From NCBI GenBank assembly GCA_030530385.1, contig JAUMVB010000003.1, positions 18,341 through 82,340 of the forward strand: 64,000 nt of DNA. Reading direction: 5' to 3'. Made by a program: the position numbers and the translations under genes. The stretch is from a bacterium. Lineage in GTDB: Bacteria > Patescibacteriota > Saccharimonadia > Saccharimonadales > Saccharimonadaceae. Below, one piece after another: positions 41,070 through 49,242 of the stretch. Position 1 is the first letter of the stretch. Each line of letters starts with the position of its first letter. Under the pieces are notes generated by a model. It did no database searches and was not told the origin of the DNA. It saw only the letters and a program-made list of their open reading frames with translations.

Positions 41070-42282
41070 TTTTACTCCTTATTAGTACTAATAATTCACG
41101 CGCCACAACTTGATTTTCGCGATAATATATTAAATCTTGTGGTTTAACGCGCATAAATTCTCTCCTATTATAGCCGAGTTCCTCCAAAAAGTCAATAAGC
41201 GGAAGGTGAGAAAAATTGCCATTTTGGGTTTTCCAAGCTGGAATAGCAATACAAATTTGGGCGCCTTCTGGAATTTGATGGGCTAGATTTTTCAAGAAAT
41301 TCGAGATTATACGATTACAGTTTTCACGCACTTCAGCAAGTTTCTTTGGTGAGGGTGGAGCAGAGAATGGTTGCCCTAAGTAAGTCTCGCAAACCACGCT
41401 TGAAAGTTTTTTTGCAAAACTCCATTTTTCAATTGTAGCGTCAGCTTCGTAAATTTCTCCAAGTTCACCATGCGGTTTAAATTCTCGTACAAACCAATCA
41501 CTATTTTCTTTCGAAAATTCCACCATTTTCTCGCTCAAATCGGTTCCATTTGCTTTAAAGCCTTTTAAAAGTGCTTCTTGAATAACCGTGCCAGTTCCGC
41601 AAAAAGGATCGAGGATTTCTGGCTTTTCGAAAGTTTTTTTACCAAAAAGTGCTTGAATCTGTGGCTGATTTTCTCCGACACCGAGATTGATCATTGTTTG
41701 GGCGAGTTTTGGTGGCAGCATCCCAACAAAAGCGTCGCGCTTCGGCCTGTTTTGATCGCGTCTAGCGTAGCTTGTGATGTTTTGCGCGCCTTCGCTCAAT
41801 GCGATAATTGTTTTTTTACCGCCACGAACTACTAAAATTTCGATTTTTTTCTCGCTTAAGCCAAGCTTATTATTGTGCGAAATTGCGGTTGAAAGCTCGG
41901 CAGTTTTTGAAGGGATTATTCGTACTGAAACATCGTGGTTTTTAAGCTTTTGTTTAATGACTGCTCCAGTTTTCGAAACTTCGTTCGCCCGAATTTTTAA
42001 GCCATAAGCTGAAATTCCTAGTGTGATTTTTCCGCTAAAATCCGCAAAATCGTGTTCAAAAATTTTGGTTATTTTTTTTGAAACATCTCGCCAATCTGTT
42101 GAATTGACCTCAAAAACAACTTGGCCGGTTTTTAAAATTGAGCCAAAATGCGAAACATTGAGTTTTTCGGTTTCAATAAGACAGGCGTAATCACCCAGTA
42201 CACGAATTTTATCGCCGCCAAAAACACTTTCGAGTTCGGCAATCCCGATACTTGGCTGACGCCCTAAAATTGCAATTTTCAT
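41056..42282 (-). CDS. Trm11/TrmG10-like RNA methyltransferase
   Basis: 408 aa. The N-terminal half resembles the ferredoxin-like/THUMP tRNA-binding part (MKIAILGRQPSIGIAELESVFG). The junction ARRDQNRPKRDAFVGMLPPKLAQTMINL in segments is typical of the Trm11 group. The SAM-binding motif I is DPFCGTGTVIQEAL. The usual DPPY catalytic motif is replaced by CETYLGQP. It likely methylates a tRNA guanosine, though the position is uncertain. It is a leaderless minus-strand gene overlapping rpmA. Confidence 0.82.
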   Translation of the reverse strand: MKIAILGRQPSIGIAELESVFGGDKIRVLGDYACLIETEKLNVSHFGSILKTGQVVFEVNSTDWRDVSKKITKIFEHDFADFSGKITLGISAYGLKIRANEVSKTGAVIKQKLKNHDVSVRIIPSKTAELSTAISHNNKLGLSEKKIEILVVRGGKKTIIALSEGAQNITSYARRDQNRPKRDAFVGMLPPKLAQTMINLGVGENQPQIQALFGKKTFEKPEILDPFCGTGTVIQEALLKGFKANGTDLSEKMVEFSKENSDWFVREFKPHGELGEIYEADATIEKWSFAKKLSSVVCETYLGQPFSAPPSPKKLAEVRENCNRIISNFLKNLAHQIPEGAQICIAIPAWKTQNGNFSHLPLIDFLEELGYNRREFMRVKPQDLIYYRENQVVARELLVLIRSKNVKS

Positions 42283-42288
42283 TATTTT

Positions 42289-42294
42289 ATTATA
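42289..42294 (-). promoter_or_regulatory. -10 box of the methyltransferase (leaderless)
   Basis: TATAAT on the minus strand, 6 bases before the ATG at 42282. Confidence 0.65.
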
Positions 42295-42322
42295 ACATAT
42301 TTAATTGATTTTAAAAATATAC

Positions 42323-42351
42323 TTGACAAAATATCAGGGGGGGGGTAAAAT
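42323..42351 (+). promoter_or_regulatory. Surface-protein promoter with G9 spacer tract
   Basis: TTGACA (42323-42328), a 17-bp spacer made of AAATATCA plus nine G's (42337-42345), and TAAAAT (42346-42351). The homopolymer abuts the -10 box. Each gain or loss of a G would move the spacing away from the optimum. Confidence 0.85.
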
Positions 42352-42407
42352 ATAAACATAAACGAGTTAAGTTAATATTCACCTTTATTGGTGGAAAAAG
42401 GAGAAGA

Positions 42408-43769
42408 ATGAAATATAAAATTAAGATCACTGCGATTTTGGTGAGTGTGATTGCTGGTGGAGCTTTGGTGCGGCCAGCTTTTGCTGATACGCCAAAACAG
42501 CTCACAAAGATTTTAACCTCACCAAATATTCAGCTCAAAGCTGACCCAAAAGTAGATAAAGTTGCGATAGATGATCGCTGGTATAGCTTTGGGATGGATT
42601 TTGATATTCAGGAACCAGTCAACCTGGGTGATTACTTTTTTATTTATCAAAAGGGTGTCGCTGGCATGGGTGAAATCCGAGACTTTGATATAAAAGCTAA
42701 TGGCAAAACTGTAGCAACCGCTAAGGTCGTTGATGCTAATAAAAATCGGGCATTTTATTCTTTATACAAAACTGATGCCGCAAGTATTGCTCAGTTCGAT
42801 GCCTATACTGTAGATGAAGCTGTGCCTTGGAGTAAGTGGAAGGTTACCTTCAACGAAAGTGTTAAGGGACAAAATGTTAATAAAATAGGTTTTAATTTTT
42901 CTAACATTCATGCCGGCTATCCATTGGTAGACTCTTCACCTAACTATGATGTTCGTGCTTTTGCTACAGTAAATGGCCGAGAAGTGTTTAGCAAACATAT
43001 TAAAGTTAATGGCGTTGCTAAGAAACTTTCGTACGGTAACGTGGTATGGCGTAGTAGTTCTAATTTTAATTCTGACACTAAAAAGGGGCAATTAGTTTTT
43101 GGCGTAGAGACAAATCGCGATTGGAAAGATGCTAATATTAAAATAGAACTAGAGAAAGATTCACCAGTTGTATTCATTAAGGAAAAAGTTGAGAGAAGTA
43201 GCGGATCAAACTTTGTTTTTGATGATAGTAATAGAGTTAATGCTGATAAGCTAATTATGGAGACGCCACGAACTGGCTTTAAGTTTAGCTTTGATAGTGA
43301 AGGTTTAACTGGTAATGTTAAAGTTCTGCAGCAGCAAAACTTGAAAAATTCTTCTGGATTTTATTTCCCTATAGAACTAAACCCTGACCCAGCAGCTCAA
43401 GCTAATATTGATTTGGCTAACGGTAAACTCAAGAATATCAAGTATAAAGTTACGGTAACTGCAAAAGACGGATCGGTGATATTCCAAAGTAGTGGTGTGC
43501 ATGAAGTGCCAATCAAGGGTATCTTAACTCAAGCTGATCTTGAAGCTATTAGACCAAAACTAACCGAACCGGGGAAAAAAGCAGAAACTAAAACTGAAAA
43601 GCCAGCTGAAGCTCCTCGCAGCGAGACAGCTCCAAAGACTCCACAAACTGGATTTAAAAAATCAGATAACAATGATGTATTCGGTTGGATTATACTAGCC
43701 TCGGCTGTTCTTATTGCATTAACTAGTGGTGTAGTCATTTATCGAAAAAAATCAAAAATTAACTTGTAA
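42408..43769 (+). CDS. Cell-wall-anchored adhesin-like protein (TPQTG signal)
   Basis: 453 aa. A signal peptide ends at RPAFA (about residue 26). An N-terminal domain follows with DRWYSFGMDFDIQEPVNLGD and IRDFDIKANGKTVAT, which recalls the DEv-IgG adhesin folds of Gram-positive MSCRAMMs ("GD-y-f-i" then "fdi..ngk.va"). A second domain reaches about 385 and is followed by a Pro/Glu/Lys-rich spacer. The C-terminus has TPQTGF, a hydrophobic helix and RKKSK. It should be sortase-anchored. The ATG has an AAAGGAGAA SD. Expression may be phase-variable through the G9 tract in its promoter. The ligand is unknown. Confidence 0.8.
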   Translation: MKYKIKITAILVSVIAGGALVRPAFADTPKQLTKILTSPNIQLKADPKVDKVAIDDRWYSFGMDFDIQEPVNLGDYFFIYQKGVAGMGEIRDFDIKANGKTVATAKVVDANKNRAFYSLYKTDAASIAQFDAYTVDEAVPWSKWKVTFNESVKGQNVNKIGFNFSNIHAGYPLVDSSPNYDVRAFATVNGREVFSKHIKVNGVAKKLSYGNVVWRSSSNFNSDTKKGQLVFGVETNRDWKDANIKIELEKDSPVVFIKEKVERSSGSNFVFDDSNRVNADKLIMETPRTGFKFSFDSEGLTGNVKVLQQQNLKNSSGFYFPIELNPDPAAQANIDLANGKLKNIKYKVTVTAKDGSVIFQSSGVHEVPIKGILTQADLEAIRPKLTEPGKKAETKTEKPAEAPRSETAPKTPQTGFKKSDNNDVFGWIILASAVLIALTSGVVIYRKKSKINL

Positions 43770-43803
43770 GTTAAAAATATTTGTTAAATAACTTATAACC
43801 CAG

Positions 43804-43848
43804 AAAAGACATTTGCTAAAGTATTATCGAAATGCAGATGTCTTTTTT
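43804..43848 (+). terminator. Terminator of the TPQTG protein gene
   Basis: 13-bp stem (43804-43816 with 43834-43846) with one G-U pair and a T run. Confidence 0.8.
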
Positions 43849-43886
43849 GTTTTAATGTGGGGCGAGAAAAACTTCTTAGATTATGC

Positions 43887-43892
43887 TATAAT
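43887..43892 (+). promoter_or_regulatory. xseA extended -10 box (leaderless)
   Basis: TGCTATAAT, ending 7 bases before the ATG at 43900. It excludes the longer upstream open frame. Confidence 0.65.
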
Positions 43893-43899
43893 AAAGCAT

Positions 43900-45075
43900 A
43901 TGAATTTTGATTTTAGTGAATTTGATGATTTAGTTGAAGATCAAATATCATCTCTGAATAAATATGATTCTACAGATCCAGCAAATCGTGAACTTATTTT
44001 TAGCGTGTCGGATTTTGTAGCTGTCTCGAATGACATTTTTGAAAAAAGTTTTCCGAGTGTATTGATCGAGGGCGAAGTCTCTAGTTTTAAAATCAATCAA
44101 AAGAAATTTGTGTTTTTTGACCTCAAGGACGAGCGATCTAGCCTGAGTTGTTTCATGACGATCTGGCAGATGCGATTTCCGCTTGAAGATGGTATGAAAA
44201 TTGTAGCTGAGGTTAGACCTAAATTAACCGACTGGGGTAAATTTAGTCTAACGGTAGAAAAAATAATTCCGAAAGGGGAAGGTAGTCTTAAAAAATCTTT
44301 TGACATATTAAAACAGAAGCTGGCGCGCGAAGGTCTTTTTGATAAAGATCGTAAGCGTGATTTACCGCAAAATCCACAGCGAATTGCTGTAATATCTAGC
44401 ACACAAGCTGCTGGGTTTGCCGATTTTATTAAGATTATCAATGAGCGATGGAGCGGTCTTAAGATTCGTGTTGCGCATACGCAAGTTCAGGGTTTGGCGG
44501 CGGCGGATCAGATTATTAGGGCGATCGAGTATTTTAATTCTTGTGAAGAATTGCCAGAGGTGATTGCAGTTATTCGGGGTGGTGGTAGCGCTGATGATTT
44601 AGCTATCTTTAATGACGAGCGGCTGGTTCGTGCAATAGTTGCTTCTCGCGTACCTATAATTACTGGTATTGGTCACGAAATCGATGAGAGTTTATGTGAT
44701 CTGGCGGCAGATTACGCAGCTTCAACTCCTAGTAATGTAGCACAAATTTTGTCGCCTGATAAGTTGGCGGAGATTCGTTTTTTGCATTCAAAGATATTAA
44801 GAGCAGGTGAACGAATTTTAGAAAATATAGAATTAATAAAAAAACAAAATCACTCTAAAAAAGATAAAATCCGAACGAAATTATTATCTATAATCGAACA
44901 ACAGCGAGATGGTATTTTAGCGAAAAAACGACTACTAGAAAACCTTAATCCGCAAAGAATATTGCGTCAAGGATATGCAATTTTGAGAGGTGATATAGAA
45001 GTCGGTGAGCGGATTTTGATTGAGACAATTGATAAAAAAATAACAGCGGAGGTAAAAAATGTCGAACAAAATTAA
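43900..45075 (+). CDS. xseA: Exodeoxyribonuclease VII large subunit
   Basis: 391 aa from the ATG at 43900. The N-terminal OB-fold (about 35-125) has SVLIEGEVSSFKINQKKFVFFDLKD in outline. The catalytic domain contains RIAVISSTQAAGFADFIKII, VIRGGGSADDLAIFNDE and TGIGHEIDESLCDLAADYAASTPSNVA in order, all XseA hallmarks. A coiled coil follows, and the C-terminus PQRILRQGYAIL docks the small subunit. It degrades single-stranded DNA to oligonucleotides. It overlaps xseB by 17 bases. Confidence 0.95.
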   Translation: MNFDFSEFDDLVEDQISSLNKYDSTDPANRELIFSVSDFVAVSNDIFEKSFPSVLIEGEVSSFKINQKKFVFFDLKDERSSLSCFMTIWQMRFPLEDGMKIVAEVRPKLTDWGKFSLTVEKIIPKGEGSLKKSFDILKQKLAREGLFDKDRKRDLPQNPQRIAVISSTQAAGFADFIKIINERWSGLKIRVAHTQVQGLAAADQIIRAIEYFNSCEELPEVIAVIRGGGSADDLAIFNDERLVRAIVASRVPIITGIGHEIDESLCDLAADYAASTPSNVAQILSPDKLAEIRFLHSKILRAGERILENIELIKKQNHSKKDKIRTKLLSIIEQQRDGILAKKRLLENLNPQRILRQGYAILRGDIEVGERILIETIDKKITAEVKNVEQN

Positions 45076-45253
45076 TGATAAAATAGCACAGATAGACAAG
45101 ATTTTATTAGAGATCGAGAGTGGAGAGGTTTCAATCGAAGAAATTTCGGACAAATACAAGAATGCAATTAATCTAGTAAATGAAGTAGAATCAGATTTGG
45201 ATAATATTTCGAATGAGATTGAAATTGTGAGTAAAGATTTTTCGCAAGATTAA
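45059..45253 (+). CDS. xseB: Exodeoxyribonuclease VII small subunit
   Basis: 64 aa, all alpha, of the usual size. KIAQIDKILLEIESGEVSIEEISDKY in outline matches the XseB pattern LE.IV..LE.GE.sLEe. An SD GCGGAGGT lies 6 bases before the ATG, inside the end of xseA. Several copies wrap each XseA subunit to form the active nuclease. Confidence 0.9.
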   Translation: MSNKINDKIAQIDKILLEIESGEVSIEEISDKYKNAINLVNEVESDLDNISNEIEIVSKDFSQD

Positions 45254-45278
45254 TTAACGTTTATTGTTATGAAGGCTC

Positions 45279-45307
45279 TTGAAAAAAATACTAACCATAA
45301 GTATAAT
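45279..45307 (+). promoter_or_regulatory. Promoter of the 228-aa membrane protein (leaderless)
   Basis: TTGAAA (45279-45284), 17-bp spacer, TATAAT (45302-45307), ending 6 bases before the ATG at 45314. Confidence 0.8.
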
Positions 45308-45313
45308 AGAAAT

Positions 45314-46000
45314 ATGAAAAAAATTAGAAGAGGAGAAGTTGAAGGTTCAACGATTGTAATAATTCTTTTATCGATTGCGCTGGTTGGAATAGGTGCTTTT
45401 GGTGTGTGGGCTTTTATTAATTATCGAGAAGCTCAGAGCAATATTGATAATAAAATAGAGTTAGCCGAAGCTGCTGCTAAGAAAAAAGAAGCTGAGGATC
45501 AAGCTGAAAAATATGCTCAGCGAGAAAAAAACCCTAATTTAGTATTTAATGGGCCAGCTGATCTGGGCAATGTTAGTTTTTCTTACCCTAAGACTTGGAG
45601 CTCGTATGTAGCTTCAAACGGTGCTGACGGGGCTAATTATTATGCATTTTTCCATCCAACTACTGTTCCGCCGGTGTTAAGTACCGATGATAATTCAAAG
45701 GTTAGTCAACGCTTTGCACTCAGGGTTGCTATCTATAATTCTTCATTAGAAAATGTATTGAATGAATATCAAAAAATAATTGATAAAGGAGAATTATCTT
45801 CTTCATCTGTATTGGCTAATGGTAAGAATGCAACGAAGCTAGAAGGACTCTTCCCGAATAATAAGAATAAAAACGACCGGATTCAGGGAGTAGCTTACTT
45901 TTTTAAAGTTAATGATAAAGTCTTGATGCTAAAAACCGATGGTGGCGCGACATTCCGAGCTGATTTTGACAAAATAGTTAATACTATCAATTTTAAATAG
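45314..46000 (+). CDS. Membrane-anchored protein, PsbP-like fold possible
   Basis: 228 aa. I place the start at 45314, because the promoter overlaps the upstream in-frame ATG at 45269. A basic N-terminus precedes one transmembrane helix (about 11-32), a short charged coiled segment (about 38-66) and an extracellular domain starting VSFSYPKTWSSYVASNG. That FSYP-x-xW pattern is common in PsbP-like lipoproteins and anti-sigma-type exported domains. The function is unknown. It is a single gene between xseB and the kinase. Confidence 0.72.
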   Translation: MKKIRRGEVEGSTIVIILLSIALVGIGAFGVWAFINYREAQSNIDNKIELAEAAAKKKEAEDQAEKYAQREKNPNLVFNGPADLGNVSFSYPKTWSSYVASNGADGANYYAFFHPTTVPPVLSTDDNSKVSQRFALRVAIYNSSLENVLNEYQKIIDKGELSSSSVLANGKNATKLEGLFPNNKNKNDRIQGVAYFFKVNDKVLMLKTDGGATFRADFDKIVNTINFK

Positions 46001-46029
46001 AAATATCTTTTTCGGCTTCTGCTATGTGA

Positions 46030-46035
46030 TATAAT
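46030..46035 (+). promoter_or_regulatory. -10 box of the histidine kinase (near-leaderless)
   Basis: TATAAT ending 8 bases before the ATG at 46044. Confidence 0.6.
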
Positions 46036-46043
46036 AGAAGTGT

Positions 46044-46760
46044 ATGAATGAAGGGGAGTTTTTTAATCTGATAGCGAGCGACAGTAGTTTTATTGTAGCC
46101 GCTCATGAGATGAAAGCTCCCCTTTCGATTATCCGTCAACTTTCGCTAACTCTAAACGACAAACAGATAAGCCTTACCGATCAAGAAAAGACTAAGATTT
46201 TAAAACAAATTGATTTAACTAGTGAGCGAGCTTTGCGAATAGTGAGTGACCTGACTAAAGTTGCTCGTCTCGACGAAGCCATGTTTGAGCTTGAACCAAC
46301 TAACGCGCGCAAGGTTTGTAGCGACATTCAACGCGAAATGGCCAAAATCTACGAGCTTCATGGTCGTGAAATTATATTTAAGAATTCCAAAGTCTCTGAT
46401 TTAGTGGTAGCAAATTATGATCTACTAAGATCAATTTTACTTAATTTTTCGGATAACGCGCTTTATGCGGCTGATCCAAATTCAAAAGTAGAAGTTTCTG
46501 TTAGAAAAGTAGGGAAAAAAGTTAGAGTTGCAGTTCGGGATTTTGGCGAAGAGTTGCCATTGGCTGTTTGGCGTGTTATAAAAAAGCAAAAAAATAAGCC
46601 AGTCCGTGCGGCTTCGCGACCGCAAAGTTCTGGCTTGGGGATTTTTATTGCGCAAAATTTTGCCGAAGCAATGGGTGCTAAAATTGGCGTGATTCGTCAT
46701 CGTGACGGCAATACTTTTTACGTGGATTTAAATAAATCGGAGCAACTTAGTTTGCTATGA
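46044..46760 (+). CDS. Minimal soluble histidine kinase
   Basis: 238 aa with no transmembrane helix and no recognisable sensor domain. The HisKA phospho-acceptor is His21 in VAAHEMKAPLS. The HATPase_c domain shows the N-box NFSDNALYAADPNS, the G1 box VRDFGEELP and the G2 box SSGLGIFIAQNFAEAMG. It autophosphorylates and passes phosphate to a receiver. It overlaps a receiver-only protein by 4 bases (ATGA) and then recO, so the three genes form an operon. The signal and output are unknown. Confidence 0.88.
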   Translation: MNEGEFFNLIASDSSFIVAAHEMKAPLSIIRQLSLTLNDKQISLTDQEKTKILKQIDLTSERALRIVSDLTKVARLDEAMFELEPTNARKVCSDIQREMAKIYELHGREIIFKNSKVSDLVVANYDLLRSILLNFSDNALYAADPNSKVEVSVRKVGKKVRVAVRDFGEELPLAVWRVIKKQKNKPVRAASRPQSSGLGIFIAQNFAEAMGAKIGVIRHRDGNTFYVDLNKSEQLSLL

Positions 46761-47119
46761 AAACGGTTTTAATTATTGAAGACAACCAAATTTTGGCGGA
46801 GAATTTTGCTCGGATTCTAAGAAAAGATTTTATTGTCTTGCAATCTTCGAGCGCCGGTGATGCAATTTCACAGATTGACATGACTCCTCCTGATTTGATT
46901 TTTCTTGATATCTTGCTGGATGGCCATTCGGCTTTTGCGCTACTTCATGAATTGAAGAGTTATTATGATACTGCTATGATTCCGGTAGTGATCTGTTCGG
47001 ATTTAGCAGATAATTTAGAGGAAAAACCATTAAAAGAATACGGTATAAAGGCGATTCTAGATAAGGCCAAAACTAGCCCAAAGGAAATTTTAGAGGTGTG
47101 TAGAAATGCGACAAGATAA
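46757..47119 (+). CDS. Single-domain response regulator
   Basis: 120 aa receiver. The acidic pair lies in IIEDNQ, Asp51 is in LIFLDILLDG, and VICSDLA occupies the usual Thr/Ser position. The conserved Lys is near ILDKAK. No DNA-binding or enzymatic output domain is present. ATGA overlap with the kinase gene implies coupled translation and pairing. It overlaps recO by 14 bases. Confidence 0.88.
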   Translation: MKTVLIIEDNQILAENFARILRKDFIVLQSSSAGDAISQIDMTPPDLIFLDILLDGHSAFALLHELKSYYDTAMIPVVICSDLADNLEEKPLKEYGIKAILDKAKTSPKEILEVCRNATR

Positions 47120-47771
47120 AACATTGGCGATAGTGCTGCGTCGAACTAATTTTGGTGAGGCTGATAGAATTGTTAATTTTATTACTCCAGCTGGTAAGGT
47201 TGTAGGCATTGCGCGAGGAGCTCGCAAGCAAAAATCAAAACTTGCCGGTGGAATTGAAGTCTTTGCTCTGAACGAAATTGTCTTAATGAAAGGCAAGAAT
47301 GAGATGAAAACTATAATTTCGGCTAGGATGCGTGAGTTTTTTGGTGAGATTATTAAGGATTTGGATCGGACTGAGTTTGGTTATTTTGCGATTAAAAAAA
47401 TTAGCAGTTTGAGTGAGCACATTGATAGCACAGATTTTTTTGATATTTTGCTGAAAACTTTTGTGAGTTTAAATGACTTAAGTATTGACCTAGGGCTAAT
47501 TCGCAGCTGGTTTATTCTGCAAGCGAATGAAGCGATTGGTGAAGAGCTAAATTTAGAAATCGATAGTTTTGGTGATGCCTTACTGCCTGACAAAAGATAT
47601 GATTTTGATATTTTTGATAAGGTTTTTATCCCGAACGAGAACGGCGAGTTTAGCGCTAATCATATTAAATTCTTGCGATTAATGCTATCTAGTGAGCCAC
47701 GGATTATTTCAAAGGTTAAGAACGGAAACCAGATTCTGCGAGATATTAATAAGGTCTTTTTTAGAGATTAA
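47106..47771 (+). CDS. recO: DNA repair protein RecO
   Basis: 221 aa. The N-terminal OB-fold shows AIVLRRTNFGEADRIVNFIT and GKVVGIARGARKQKSKLAGG, the family signature, followed by a helical domain. The zinc-binding cysteines of many RecO proteins are absent. It helps load RecA onto SSB-coated DNA and anneals strands in the RecF pathway. It overlaps the receiver gene by 14 bases, which puts a repair protein in a signalling operon, probably by compaction. Confidence 0.88.
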   Translation: MRQDKTLAIVLRRTNFGEADRIVNFITPAGKVVGIARGARKQKSKLAGGIEVFALNEIVLMKGKNEMKTIISARMREFFGEIIKDLDRTEFGYFAIKKISSLSEHIDSTDFFDILLKTFVSLNDLSIDLGLIRSWFILQANEAIGEELNLEIDSFGDALLPDKRYDFDIFDKVFIPNENGEFSANHIKFLRLMLSSEPRIISKVKNGNQILRDINKVFFRD

Positions 47772-47776
47772 AAAAT

Positions 47777-47794
47777 AAAAAGCATTTGCTTTTT
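47777..47794 (+). terminator. recO-operon terminator
   Basis: AAAAAGC/GCTTTTT stem with a tight loop. The right arm contains the -35 box of the next gene. Confidence 0.55.
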
Positions 47795-47814
47795 ACATTG
47801 GATTATGATAAAAT
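47786..47814 (+). promoter_or_regulatory. Promoter of the frameshifted surface gene
   Basis: TTGCTT (47786-47791), 17-bp spacer, TAAAAT (47809-47814). The leader has an AGGAG SD before the ATG at 47856. Confidence 0.7.
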
Positions 47815-47855
47815 TTAACCATAAGTGTTTTATAAATTAAAAAATAGGAGAAAAA

Positions 47856-49161
47856 ATGAATTTTCAAAGTAAAATATCAATTTTTATTCTTGCAGCATTG
47901 TTCTCAATGATGAGCTTTGGTCCTTCTGCTTTTGCTGCTGAGGATATTACAAGTCGGTTGAAGATTGAACCTAAGAGTATTAAAGATAGTGGTCGCGAAT
48001 GGTCTATCGATATCTCCGGCCGGAATGTCAAAGAAGGTGATTGGGCGACTTTTCGCGCTGAGAATGTGTCTGTGATTCCTGGAGGAAAAAATAGACCTCA
48101 AATATAAAAATGAGAAGATTGGTGAAATATCAGTTGATAAAAAATATAGTGATGGCCACGATTTAAACCTTCAATCTGTTGTTCGTGATGATGAAAATGC
48201 AAAACCTGGTTCCGCTATTTGGCAAGGCAAGATTGTTTTTAATAAGAATATTGAAAAATATGCTAACTTTAAAACATCAATTTCTAATAGTAATTCTAAT
48301 TATTTCTCATATGTAAACCGTGATGTTACTGTAGAGACTAAGATTATTGGAAGCACCACTCTAAAAGGTGAAGATGTTAAATTAACTAAACGAGTATTAT
48401 TAAACCATAATAATACTACAGTTAATGGTAGCGCAGCTGAATTCAATACTAATAATGATGTATCTAGGTTTAGTGGCACTATCACTATATCTAAAAATAA
48501 TCCTATAAAAGCTGGAGATAAGCTTAAAATTAGTATGCACGAAGATTCTCCTATACGTTTTATTGATAAAGATTTTCCTGTTGGTACAAAGCTGTGGTTT
48601 AATAAATCCCGTGAAGGTATATCTAGCTCTACTCCAGTTAATAAATATGGTGTATATTTTGCTGGCGGCCGAAGTATAGAATTTAAAATAATCTCTCGAT
48701 CTGATTCTGAAGTTATTATTGAAGCTATGAATGACAGCGCAGCTATGGATGGAATTTATTCGAGTTGGATCTCCTCTATAAAGGTTATAGATGGTTCAAT
48801 GATTAAAGGTAGTGTAATTAGTGGCGTTAAATATACTGCTGAACTATTAGCTAAAGACGGCAGAGTTATCAACAAAAGAGATTTCGATCAGAATGCATAT
48901 ATTTATGGTAGCAACGTAGAAACCTACGCCAAAATCCGCAAGCCGGAAGCAAAGCCGCAAAAACCTGCTCCTGCACCAACTCCAGCTCAACCACAACCAG
49001 CTGTTGAGGTTCCAAAAGATGAAAAACCTTCAGAAGCGAAAGTTCAAGCTCCAAACACTGGTTTTGAACAATCTCAAAATTTCATTATTCTAGCTTTTGC
49101 TATTTTGGGCGTAGCTACTGCGGTAGTTTTCCGCAAAAAATTGGCAAAATTAAAAATCTAA
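47856..49161 (+). pseudogene. Surface protein with APNTG sorting signal, interrupted by a frameshift
   Basis: The first frame (47856-48107) encodes a signal peptide ending PSAFAAE and an adhesin-like start, then stops after NRPQI. The +1 frame is open through the same region and continues to 49161. It carries the rest of the domain, a Pro/Ala-rich spacer and APNTGF plus a hydrophobic helix and basic tail. Removing one A from the A6 run at 48086-48091 restores a continuous protein of about 434 aa (PGGKIDLKYKNEK at the joint). Promoter, SD and terminator are intact. The organisation parallels the TPQTG protein at 42408. It may be a recent pseudogene, a phase-off contingency gene, a slippage-expressed gene or a sequencing error. 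Confidence 0.82.
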
Positions 49162-49180
49162 TTTTGTAGTAATTTAAATA

Positions 49181-49209
49181 AAAAGCTCTCGAAAAACGGG
49201 AGCTTTTTT
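49181..49209 (+). terminator. Terminator of the frameshifted surface gene
   Basis: 11-bp stem AAAAGCTCTCG/CGGGAGCTTTT with one G-U pair and a T6 run. Confidence 0.8.
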
Positions 49210-49211
49210 GG

Positions 49212-49217
49212 TATAAT
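49212..49217 (+). promoter_or_regulatory. glyS -10 box
   Basis: TATAAT 25 bases before the ATG, directly after the terminator T run. The -35 is weak. Confidence 0.55.
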
Positions 49218-49242
49218 AGAAGACAAATTGCACGGAGGAAAA

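Noticed and set aside
48086..48092. Programmed -1 frameshifting at A-AAA-AAT in the surface gene
   Set aside because: The heptamer fits the slippery pattern, but the -1 frame meets a TAG at once (48092-48094). Only a +1 shift or loss of one A restores the protein.
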